DNA of 64,000 bases from the NCBI GenBank assembly GCA_964468645.1, contig CAYXUU010000007.1:1-64000 (forward strand), read 5' to 3'. This document shows positions 37,947 through 46,205 of this stretch, one piece after another (within the stretch, counting starts at the first letter, position 1; every line of letters starts with the position of its first letter). The notes under the pieces are model-generated. The model saw nothing but the letters and a program-made list of their open reading frames with translations, had not been told where the DNA came from and searched no databases. The position numbers were made by a program, and so were the translations under genes. This DNA is from JAIOZK01 sp964468645 (GTDB taxonomy: Bacteria; Bacteroidota; Bacteroidia; Bacteroidales; JAIOZK01).

Positions 37947-40900
37947 CTACTCCCCATTCGCCTTTTCAAGCCTCTCCACTATCATCCTGTTCTGCTCCCA
38001 CAGTGCTTCATTCTGCGCTTTTAATTCGTCGATCATCTCCTGTTGTTCCTGGACTGCTTTAACCAGTTCAGTTAAACCTGATCCAGAGCCAGCATCAACG
38101 CCGGGAGGGATAGATTCGTCTGCCCAGCTCAGTACGCCACTGCCATTTGTTTTCAATACCTGCCCGTTTGTGCCATCCACTGTGGGAAACTGATATGCAG
38201 TTCCAATATGAAGGGTACCGTTTATCCTGAGCAGGTCAGTATCAAACTCCCCATATATTAATGGGGTAGTACTTGGTGAGTTTTCAATATACAGCCTGTT
38301 ACTCAGGGTTTCATTGTATCCGGCCTGAAAACCTATAGCAACATTCCCATGTCCTGCCTGGTTTAGTTTAAGTGCTTCATACCCCATTGCAGTATTGTTA
38401 TTGCCCGTCCTGTTTTCTACCATCGAATAAAAACCAAAAGCACAATTGTAAACACCATTATTCCAGTACATTGAATTATGTCCTACAGCTGTATTCCTAT
38501 CACCCGTTGTATTTTCATGTAATACATAATAACCCAGGCCAATATTGTACTTATTTACTGTTCCTGCATCAGCATTTCCCGCTTCGGTTCCAAGATAAAC
38601 ACTCATGCCTACAGACTTCCCATCAGCCAATCCGTTGATGTTTGTAGGCCCAGTTGTATCCAATGACCAGGATAATAATCCGCTGCCATTGGTTTTAAGT
38701 ACATAGCCCGCAGTACCATCAACAGTCGGGAATTGGTAGGCACTGCCTATATGCAGGGTCCCATTAATCTTGAGCAGGTCAGTATCAAACTCACCATATA
38801 TTAATGGATTTCCTGTTTCCGAATTATCTATATAAAGCTTATTGCTTCCGGTTTCAGCATGTCCCGCCTTGTGGCCTAAAGCAACGTTCCCGTGTCCTGC
38901 TGTGTTAAGTAGGAGTGCCTCATACCCAAGTGCCGTATTATTGTCTCCTGTTTCATTAAATAAGTTTGCATACCCACCAACTGATACATTATAACTACCG
39001 GTGGTGTTATAAAAAGATACGTAGCTTCCAATAGCTGTATTCCCGGTTCCTGTGGTATTATAATATAAAGCAGCATCTCCAACAGCAATATTGTCCATAC
39101 CGGTTGTCGTATTCCTTAATGCTTCCGCTCCAAAAGCTGTATTATAACTTGTTGTGGAATTGGATAATGCATAAGCTCCAAAAGCAGTTGAATTATATCC
39201 TGTACTATTCTTCAAAGCCATATATCCTGTGGCCGTATTATAATCGTCAATGCTACTACAAGCTTTACCAGCACTGTCTCCCAGAAATAGATTTGTACCA
39301 AATGCTTTACCATCGGTAAGTGTGTTAATACTGGTAGCCCCGATAGTATCCAGGGACCAGGACAGCATGCCGCTACCGTTTGTTTTTAACACCTGACCGG
39401 CATTACCGTCAATTGTAGGTAATTGGTAGGCAGTACCTATATGCAAGGTTCCATTGATACGTAACAGGTCATTATCAAACTCTCCATAGACCAAGGGGGT
39501 GGTACTGGAAGTGTTTTCAATATAAAGTCTGTTACTTACTGTTTCATTATATCCGGCCTGGTAACCTAAAGCAACATTCCCATGTCCTGTTGTGTTTATT
39601 TTGAGTGCCTCATAGCCTATCGCAGTATTATCGTCTCCTGTTTTATTTAATAAGTTTGCATACCCACCAACTGATACATTATAACTACCGGTGGTGTTAC
39701 AAAAAGATACGCAGCTTCCAATAGCTGTATTCCCGGTTCCTGTGGTATTAAAATATAAAGCAGCATCTCCAACAGCAATATTGTCCATACCGGTTGTCGT
39801 ATTCCTTAATGCTTCCGCTCCAAAAGCTGTATTATAACTTGTTGTGGAATTGGATAATGCATAAGCTCCAAAAGCAGTTGAATTATATCCTGTACTATTC
39901 TTCAAAGCCATATATCCTGTGGCCGTATTATAATCGTCAATGCTACTACAAGCTTCACCAGCACTGTCTCCCAGAAATAGATTTGTACCAAATGTTTTGC
40001 CATCAGTAAGATTATTGATTGCCAGTGCTTCCCAGCCAACCGGTACCCAGTTTGTACCATTATAAAAACTATAAACATAATTTGCGGTATCAAAGATCAT
40101 CAGCCCAGTAGCCGGGTTTATTATGGCATCCCTCATTGCCTGGTTCATGCGTGGAATCAGGAATCCACCTGTTGTACTGTTAACATGTAGTTTAGCACTT
40201 GTATCCGGATTTGATATTCCTATTCCAATCCTTCCTGAAACATTTGAATACATATTGTTTCCTGAAACCGTCCAGGCGCTGTCATCCACCAGACTGCCAA
40301 GACTGGTTTCAATGGTTCCGCCAGCATCGGTGATCTTAAGGATATTATCTATAAGTTGTAAGGATGTGTTTAATTCATTTGATGGATTGGCATCATCATC
40401 TGCAATGGAATCATTGAAAGTACCTCCACCATTAGATAGCGTTACGATAAGACCCGACCGGTTGATGGTCTGTAACTCGTTGGATGGATTCGCATCATCA
40501 TCAACTATTGAATCATTGTAGGTACCTCCACCCTGGGACAGGGTTACAAGTAAGCCTGACCTGTTGATGGATTGCAATTCATTGGATGGGTTGGCATCAT
40601 CATCAACAATGGAATCATTGTAGGTACCTCCACCCTGGGACAAGGTTACAAGTAAGCCTGACCTGTTGATGGATTGCAATTCATTGGATGGGTTGGCATC
40701 ATCATCAACAATGGAATCATTGTAGGTGCCTCCACCCTGTGAAAGTGTCACCTGCAAACCAGACCTGTTGATGGCCTGTAATTCATTGGAAGGGTTGGCA
40801 TCGTCATCGACGATGGAATCATTATAGGTTCCACCTCCGTCCGAGAGCGTAACTATCACACCATTCCGGGTGATTGTCTGCAACTCATTCGTAACATCAC

Positions 40901-41291
40901 CATCTATCTCTACCGTAAGATACCCGGCATCATTTATAAATTCACTCACATTTACAGGTTTGTTCTGTATATAGGCGGCTGAGCCATCCTGGGTTTCATC
41001 CCAGTCGGACTGGACAAGCGGACCTATCATTATCCAGATTGAACCATCATAATAATAGAATCCGGGATTGTCATCAGTCTGATAAATTAATAAACCGGTT
41101 GCAGGTGTGGCAGGACGGTTGACTTTTGCGATTCGTGGTATAAGAATACCTTTATCTGTCGATTTTACATCCAGCATGGCTGATTCATCCGGTTCGCTGC
41201 CATCATTGTTGATGGCTACCTGGGCAACAGTCTTCATACCTGGCACCAGGAATACTGATGCAATCAGCAATAACAATATAATGTGTTTCAT
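37947..41291 (-). CDS. Tail-fibre/adhesin-like repeat surface protein
   Basis: A 1114-aa exported protein. Signal peptide 1-23, then the conserved head NNDGSEPDESAMLDVKSTDKGILIPRI found in many Bacteroidota surface proteins. Five copies of a 34-residue repeat (NRSGLLVTLSQGGGTYNDSIV + DDDANPSNELQ; exactly 102 bp each, about 40370-40895) follow. Then come a second PRM-type head and three long modules of YadA-head-like repeats (NTATGYMALKNSTG, NTAFGAEALRNTTTG), each ending GTLHIGTAYQ. A C-terminal coiled coil (about 1070-1110, VKAVQEQQEMIDELKAQNE) likely trimerises the fibre. No T9SS domain. Two of the head modules are near-identical at DNA level (690-bp offset). A trimeric adhesin-like fibre is the likely role. 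Confidence 0.85.
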   Translation of the reverse strand: MKHIILLLLIASVFLVPGMKTVAQVAINNDGSEPDESAMLDVKSTDKGILIPRIAKVNRPATPATGLLIYQTDDNPGFYYYDGSIWIMIGPLVQSDWDETQDGSAAYIQNKPVNVSEFINDAGYLTVEIDGDVTNELQTITRNGVIVTLSDGGGTYNDSIVDDDANPSNELQAINRSGLQVTLSQGGGTYNDSIVDDDANPSNELQSINRSGLLVTLSQGGGTYNDSIVDDDANPSNELQSINRSGLLVTLSQGGGTYNDSIVDDDANPSNELQTINRSGLIVTLSNGGGTFNDSIADDDANPSNELNTSLQLIDNILKITDAGGTIETSLGSLVDDSAWTVSGNNMYSNVSGRIGIGISNPDTSAKLHVNSTTGGFLIPRMNQAMRDAIINPATGLMIFDTANYVYSFYNGTNWVPVGWEALAINNLTDGKTFGTNLFLGDSAGEACSSIDDYNTATGYMALKNSTGYNSTAFGAYALSNSTTSYNTAFGAEALRNTTTGMDNIAVGDAALYFNTTGTGNTAIGSCVSFCNTTGSYNVSVGGYANLLNKTGDDNTAIGYEALKINTTGHGNVALGYQAGYNETVSNRLYIENTSSTTPLVYGEFDNDLLRINGTLHIGTAYQLPTIDGNAGQVLKTNGSGMLSWSLDTIGATSINTLTDGKAFGTNLFLGDSAGKACSSIDDYNTATGYMALKNSTGYNSTAFGAYALSNSTTSYNTAFGAEALRNTTTGMDNIAVGDAALYYNTTGTGNTAIGSYVSFYNTTGSYNVSVGGYANLFNETGDNNTALGYEALLLNTAGHGNVALGHKAGHAETGSNKLYIDNSETGNPLIYGEFDTDLLKINGTLHIGSAYQFPTVDGTAGYVLKTNGSGLLSWSLDTTGPTNINGLADGKSVGMSVYLGTEAGNADAGTVNKYNIGLGYYVLHENTTGDRNTAVGHNSMYWNNGVYNCAFGFYSMVENRTGNNNTAMGYEALKLNQAGHGNVAIGFQAGYNETLSNRLYIENSPSTTPLIYGEFDTDLLRINGTLHIGTAYQFPTVDGTNGQVLKTNGSGVLSWADESIPPGVDAGSGSGLTELVKAVQEQQEMIDELKAQNEALWEQNRMIVERLEKANGE

Positions 41292-41621
41292 GGTATTATT
41301 TAATTTGGGATTTGGTTGGTATAAATATAATAAAATATTTTAACTGATTGGTTGGAAGATACCAGTTCAAAGTTTGAAGTTTGCAGACAAACCTTCCAGC
41401 GTCCGAGTGTGTGAGAAACTGGTAGAGTTTGGATTGTTCAGGTGGTTGAAGATAGGTATTTAATCCAACACTTATGTGACCTTATGTGCCTTATGTGGTT
41501 CAAACAGTTCAAAGAAATAAACCGCTGAGAGCGCTAAGTTGTGCGAATGAGTTTGCGGAATATTTAAGGGCTCCGGGATTTCTCTATCATTTAATTATTG
41601 GGATTGCTTTTATAGTTATTC
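41292..41621. repeat. Intergenic region with scattered repeat words
   Basis: About 41367-41390 TTCAAAGTTTGAAGTTTGC, 41391-41430 AACCTTCCAGCGTCCGAG, 41471-41500 CTTATGTGACCTTATGTGCC, 41518-41545 AAACCGCTGAGAGCGCTAAG. These are single arms of families seen elsewhere as inverted repeats. The plus-strand open frame here is a by-product. Confidence 0.5.
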
Positions 41622-41804
41622 CTACCATACCATTGACCAGTAAACAACGATTTGATTTTTTTCTGATACCACTATTCCCTGGGAGCACCCATGTTTCCAT
41701 TCTCCAAGTGATTCAGGATCATAACCTAAGACATATACCATAATCAAGCAATTAATAAAATAAACTATAAGAAATAGTAAACCACAAGGCCAAGAAAAAA
41801 ACAA
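41622..41804 (-). CDS. Out-of-frame continuation of the small membrane ORF at 41998
   Basis: A 60-codon frame opening at TTG41804. It overlaps the end of the ORF that starts at 41998 and reads in the -1 frame relative to it, starting at a run of seven T. The sequence (hydrophobic LLFLIVYFINCLIMVYVLGYD, then an EWKHGC and NQIVVYWSMVW ending) looks like genuine protein. Adding one T to the run would fuse both frames into a single membrane protein of about 125 aa. It is either a frameshift mutation, a sequencing or assembly error at the homopolymer, or a -1 slippage site. Low confidence as an independent gene. Confidence 0.35.
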   Translation of the reverse strand: MFFSWPCGLLFLIVYFINCLIMVYVLGYDPESLGEWKHGCSQGIVVSEKNQIVVYWSMVW

Positions 41805-41998
41805 ATGCCAACTGAGATGATAATTATGTCAATAATTTTATTCTTATTAATAAGACGAATTAATATCAGAAAAAACAATACAAAAGAAACTGCACCATTG
41901 AATTCGAATTTTTTATGCAATGGATTAATGAGATAAAGGAGAAATAATCCAATAGTGAAGATTAAAATAATAATATTCCAGACTTTTGCTTTTTTCAT
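41765..41998 (-). CDS. Small AT-rich membrane protein directly after the RHS gene (candidate immunity protein)
   Basis: A 77-aa protein whose ATG follows the RHS stop codon with no gap (TAAATG), so it is almost certainly co-translated. It has two to three predicted membrane helices (VWNIIILIFTIGLFLLYLI, AVSFVLFFLILIRLI, IIDIIIISVGICFFLGLVV) and very low GC (9 of 60 bases at 41821-41880). Polymorphic RHS toxins are usually followed by a small immunity gene, and membrane immunity proteins are known, so an immunity role is a reasonable inference but no family is recognised. The frame may be truncated by one base (see the entry at 41622). Confidence 0.55.
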   Translation of the reverse strand: MKKAKVWNIIILIFTIGLFLLYLINPLHKKFEFNGAVSFVLFFLILIRLINKNKIIDIIIISVGICFFLGLVVYYFL

Positions 41999-44900
41999 TT
42001 ATTTTGGTAAATAATTTTGATTAAATTTTCCATAAACCTTTCCAGTGGATGCATCAATGAGTGTTGTAGATCGATCTATATGCAAATAACCATTCCAGTC
42101 TTGAATACTTTCGCTATAATTCATTAGCATTCCTTTTCTTGGTCCAGAATTGTATTCTTTAAGTATGCTTTCTCGGTTCCAATCTTCAATTTGCAATGAC
42201 ATGTCTAATAATAATATAGGAGCAGCGATTAATGAAGGCTTTTTCTTTATCCATTTTGCCAAATCAAATATTGACACTGCCCAACCTCCTATTACAAACA
42301 TTTTTGGAGTAACTGATTGTGAAAATATATCTACAACTTGTTTATCACTCACATAAATAGTCCCTTTGTATGTATCTTTTGAATATAAAATCTCAGGGAA
42401 AGCAGAAATAGTATTATCTTTTGAGCTGACTCCTTTACTATTATTATTTGAACTTACTATCCTTAATACTTTTAATTGTTTCCTTGCTTTCATCTTTAAG
42501 GCTCTTGAGGACCTTAAATTTGAAACCTGAGTGCTGCCAAACTGCACTTTATCAGTACAAAAAGAAACAACTTCTTCATCTCCTCCATTAGGTTCTTCCA
42601 TGTAATTTGGCATCACAAAAGAAATTAAATCTTGTTTCTCAGTCTTTGTTGAATCCCCACCTTCAACAACAAACCCACTCGGATCGGTAAACCTCAATGG
42701 ATTATTCAACACATAACTATATCTGTTAAAGTTTTGTGAGTATTCGGGCATTTGAACAAAAGGATCAGGTGAGAGGAAATGGCCCACTACAGGATCATAC
42801 ATGCGGCCATTCATGTTGATAAGCTTGAAATCATATAAGTGTTCATGCATGGTGAAACCGCGGTCAAAGATGGGCACAGGAGGTGTTTCTTCCGGATCAT
42901 AATAGCTCCACGACACGGGATCGCGCCTTCTGCCCCAGGCATCGAAACTTAACTCCTGCTCAATTACCCCTTCTTCATCAAGAATAGTAGATATGCTGCC
43001 AAGGTGGTCTTTCAATATATACCTGATCTCACCCATTTCATCATTTTCTATGGTAAAGATACCAAATAATCCATCAGGGGCAGCGAGGTAATGCACTTGT
43101 TTCATATTGCCTGTTTCATCAGTAACCTGTTCGTAGATGGCATTGAAGTATTTCTTGGTCATTACTTTTCCTGTGACCTCGTTAACGTATTTCTGCCAGG
43201 TCCTTTGCTGATATGGCCCATAGCTGACATCAAGGGTTTGAACAATTTCCCCGTTTTCTTTTTCTTCTATGTGTTTTACTTTGTCGAAAGAAGGATATTC
43301 AATATCTTGATCAAGTTTTCCAATGTAATCTGAAGGATCCTGAATTGCTGTTACTGCATGGGGTTTGTCATTTTGCCCGTAAGCGTACGTGCCGGCATCA
43401 GACTTGGTTGTTATGTTACCCAGTCCGTTATAGTTTGTTTCCAGTGTCAGCGTATTGTTCAGGAATACCTTTCTGAGCCGGTTATGGTTATCGTACACAA
43501 ACTTTTCTTTCAGGTTTCTGACGTTATCTTCCCGGAAAGTTAAATTACCGGATTCGTGCCATTGATAGGTGATGTCCTGTAAGGAATTTGCACTGTTCAG
43601 TATGCTTGCATTAATTCCTGTTACCAGCCCGTTATTCGGATCAAACTGGTAATTACTGATGATATGATCCCCAAGCTTCTTTTCTATAATCTGTTCACGG
43701 GCATTCAAAGCATTCAGGCGCCATAATTCACGGTTTTCGTTATCATGGATAGCGACCAGTAATCCATTATCATCATGAGCATTAATAAGCTGGTAACCCG
43801 ATGGCCATGTTAATCGTTTTTGCCTGCCATAGACATCATAATCATATTCAAATTGCAACGGTGAATTATCCATAAGTTGTACCTGTTTGATGAGATAACC
43901 AAGTTCATTGTACGTATTTTCAATATCGATAAAATGAACCTCCCCTTCCGTATTGCTCCGGGATATTGAATGCAACTTACCTATTCCATGTTCCTGGGTG
44001 TCGTACTGCCATTGTGTAATCCCGTCAGGGGCATCGATGCTGGTCATCCGTCCGAGTTTATCACATTCATAGTCGATGGTAGAAATTTCATCTGTTTCTT
44101 TTTCCAGGTCACCAAAGGCATTGTACTCGTATGTTGTTGTTCCGTTATCAGGATCATCAATCATATCCAGCTGGCCAAATATATCATAGTTCTTTTTTAT
44201 GGTTGTGGACGGTTTGTTGTTAATCATAATTTCTTCAACCTGTCCATCTGCCGCGTATTTATAATCAACCTTATCAATGTCATTATCAATAATTCCTGTA
44301 ATCCAGCCAGCACCATTAAACACAATTTCTTTCTTCTGCCCATCAAAACCGTTGATGATTCTGCTATTCCCATTATAACTGATGATTTCTTTCGATTGAT
44401 CGGGCCGGGTGACCAAAACAGGACGCCTTAATTCATCGTATTCATTCACTACCCACAGGGGTTCGCCATCGCTAAAAAATGGTACTGAAAGCCTGGCTAA
44501 TAAACCATTAAATCCAGGGGTATCCAGATAAAGCCGATCCTGGTAAATCTTATTAGATTTCAATGATATTCTGACATCCCTGACATTCCACTTAAATTGA
44601 TCGAAAAAGGTCATTTTTACCCCTTCACCTGAGGTTTGTGACCATTGATAATAGCATGCAGTTGGCGGACAATCCTCATGCTGGTTTGGATACCCATATG
44701 TTGACCAGACAGGTCTTTTTTTGACAACTGATCCGTTCGGATAAGTTACCTTCTCAATTTTTCCAAATGGATCATATTCATAGGTAGTAATAAGATTATT
44801 TGGATCAGAAAAGGTCTTTAACAAAGCTGTATTTTCATAATAGGTATATTCCTCCAGATGATTCTCAGGATTGTTGTAACTCATCTTAAACCTCCCATCA

Positions 44901-46093
44901 TCCGACCAGGTGAATGAGTTAATCCTGTCATCGAGGCCAGAGGCTGCGTATTTCCCCTCTGTCAAATTACCATAAGTATTATTTCCATCATCATACTCAT
45001 AATGTATCGTATAAGATTTCGGATCATTTTTTTCTATTGTTTTCGATTTAATTAATCCGGTGGTATTTTCATAATATTCATAATTGATGACCCGGGTAAC
45101 ATCAGGTGTATCCTCATGCCGATATCTGGCAGTGACTTCTTCAATCAAACCCGGAAGATAGATATTGCTGTTGTTGAGATTTTTATAGTTTATTGTTTTG
45201 CTGATACTAGTTGGAAATTGAGCGCCATTGGTCCCGAATTTTTCAACAACCAGCTGGGGATTTCCATAATCATCATAATTATCATTGCTGAGCCTGTAAC
45301 TCTTAATAATACTTCCATCCAGATCATAGGTTATGATATCTGATCTGACCAGGTATGGGAAATACCTTAACCTGTCGGATTCTGACATATCCCTGAAATC
45401 ATATACCCGGTTCTCCTCAGAGATCAGTTTCTTAAATTCATCATTGGTTTTTACAGTGTTATTGTTATTGATAATATGATAATAGTCATTATCAATGTTA
45501 AAATATCTGTTGGTAAAAGCCCCGGTAAGATCATTGCTCTCGATGATCTCATCGAATCCCAGAAACCCTTTTCCTATCTTATGATATTTAGCCCCGAAAT
45601 AATAATACCTGACAGGCAGGAACAAACCCTGATTCACTTCCTGTTCATAAGCGGTTACAACATTTATAGCGCCTGTGTATTGGATAACAGGAAAAGTGGG
45701 TAAAATCCCGGAACCGTTTACTCCCTGTTTTGACGAAAGAACAGGTATTCCGTTAAAAGGGCAATAACTGATCCTGGTTTGCTTACCAAGTCCATTGGTA
45801 ATTTTATCAATGGCATGAATAAAGGGATTATATACAGGGGCCGTAAGATTTATCTTCATATACCAGTGATGATAATAATTTTGTTTCCTGTAAATTCGTG
45901 AAGCCATAAGCTGACTACCCAAATTACCAGTAAAGTTACCGAAACAAAATCCCACTTCCTGTGGAATGTTATTGTTATTTGTAAAAGTTATCGGATCATT
46001 AATTTCAACTTTTTTAACTTCTATTCCGTCATTACGGGGATTAATAAGATAATCAGTCCCGCAAGGGATTGAATTCATCCACAAATGATTCAC
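41999..46093 (-). CDS. RHS/Tc-toxin-like YD-repeat protein, 5'-truncated, with variable C-terminal tip
   Basis: 1364 codons from GTG46093. It starts abruptly in the TcdB/SpvB-associated middle region (NGLGKQTRISY, then YYYFGAKYHKIGKGFLGFDEI) and lacks the signal peptide, SpvB and FG-GAP domains that normally come first. A stop lies 10 codons upstream of the GTG. A long YD-repeat shell follows (EYDPFGKIEKVTYPNG, YEYNAFGDLEKETDE), then the RHS core (VVGHFLSPDPF, NRYSYVLNNPL, ending FTDPSG near residue 1134). After it comes a tip of about 226 aa of unknown type, AT-rich (16 of 60 bases GC at 42301-42360), with a hydrophobic segment (about 1265-1300). This is a toxin-tip architecture, but the truncation suggests the gene is decaying or is a displaced 3' cassette. 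Confidence 0.82.
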   Translation of the reverse strand: MNHLWMNSIPCGTDYLINPRNDGIEVKKVEINDPITFTNNNNIPQEVGFCFGNFTGNLGSQLMASRIYRKQNYYHHWYMKINLTAPVYNPFIHAIDKITNGLGKQTRISYCPFNGIPVLSSKQGVNGSGILPTFPVIQYTGAINVVTAYEQEVNQGLFLPVRYYYFGAKYHKIGKGFLGFDEIIESNDLTGAFTNRYFNIDNDYYHIINNNNTVKTNDEFKKLISEENRVYDFRDMSESDRLRYFPYLVRSDIITYDLDGSIIKSYRLSNDNYDDYGNPQLVVEKFGTNGAQFPTSISKTINYKNLNNSNIYLPGLIEEVTARYRHEDTPDVTRVINYEYYENTTGLIKSKTIEKNDPKSYTIHYEYDDGNNTYGNLTEGKYAASGLDDRINSFTWSDDGRFKMSYNNPENHLEEYTYYENTALLKTFSDPNNLITTYEYDPFGKIEKVTYPNGSVVKKRPVWSTYGYPNQHEDCPPTACYYQWSQTSGEGVKMTFFDQFKWNVRDVRISLKSNKIYQDRLYLDTPGFNGLLARLSVPFFSDGEPLWVVNEYDELRRPVLVTRPDQSKEIISYNGNSRIINGFDGQKKEIVFNGAGWITGIIDNDIDKVDYKYAADGQVEEIMINNKPSTTIKKNYDIFGQLDMIDDPDNGTTTYEYNAFGDLEKETDEISTIDYECDKLGRMTSIDAPDGITQWQYDTQEHGIGKLHSISRSNTEGEVHFIDIENTYNELGYLIKQVQLMDNSPLQFEYDYDVYGRQKRLTWPSGYQLINAHDDNGLLVAIHDNENRELWRLNALNAREQIIEKKLGDHIISNYQFDPNNGLVTGINASILNSANSLQDITYQWHESGNLTFREDNVRNLKEKFVYDNHNRLRKVFLNNTLTLETNYNGLGNITTKSDAGTYAYGQNDKPHAVTAIQDPSDYIGKLDQDIEYPSFDKVKHIEEKENGEIVQTLDVSYGPYQQRTWQKYVNEVTGKVMTKKYFNAIYEQVTDETGNMKQVHYLAAPDGLFGIFTIENDEMGEIRYILKDHLGSISTILDEEGVIEQELSFDAWGRRRDPVSWSYYDPEETPPVPIFDRGFTMHEHLYDFKLINMNGRMYDPVVGHFLSPDPFVQMPEYSQNFNRYSYVLNNPLRFTDPSGFVVEGGDSTKTEKQDLISFVMPNYMEEPNGGDEEVVSFCTDKVQFGSTQVSNLRSSRALKMKARKQLKVLRIVSSNNNSKGVSSKDNTISAFPEILYSKDTYKGTIYVSDKQVVDIFSQSVTPKMFVIGGWAVSIFDLAKWIKKKPSLIAAPILLLDMSLQIEDWNRESILKEYNSGPRKGMLMNYSESIQDWNGYLHIDRSTTLIDASTGKVYGKFNQNYLPK

Positions 46094-46205
46094 TGATAAG
46101 TTTGCCAGTCTTTCAAGAGTTCAATCCAGAATTAATCGAAAATCGCCAGAACAAACATCGACAACCAAAATGAAACCTGGCTCAGTAAAGCTAATCGACA
46201 ATCTC
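46094..46205. repeat. AATCG word block touching a stop codon
   Basis: About 46128-46205 contains AATTAATCGAAAATCG, ACATCGACAACC and AATCGACAATCTC words, related to 14766, 19660 and 59173, and ends at the stop of the minus-strand gene at 46206. It also marks the point where the RHS gene loses its 5' part. Confidence 0.55.

Noticed and set aside
41486..41743. Plus-strand 85-codon ORF
   Set aside because: Antisense to the small AT-rich minus-strand ORFs and partly built from the AAACCGC word.
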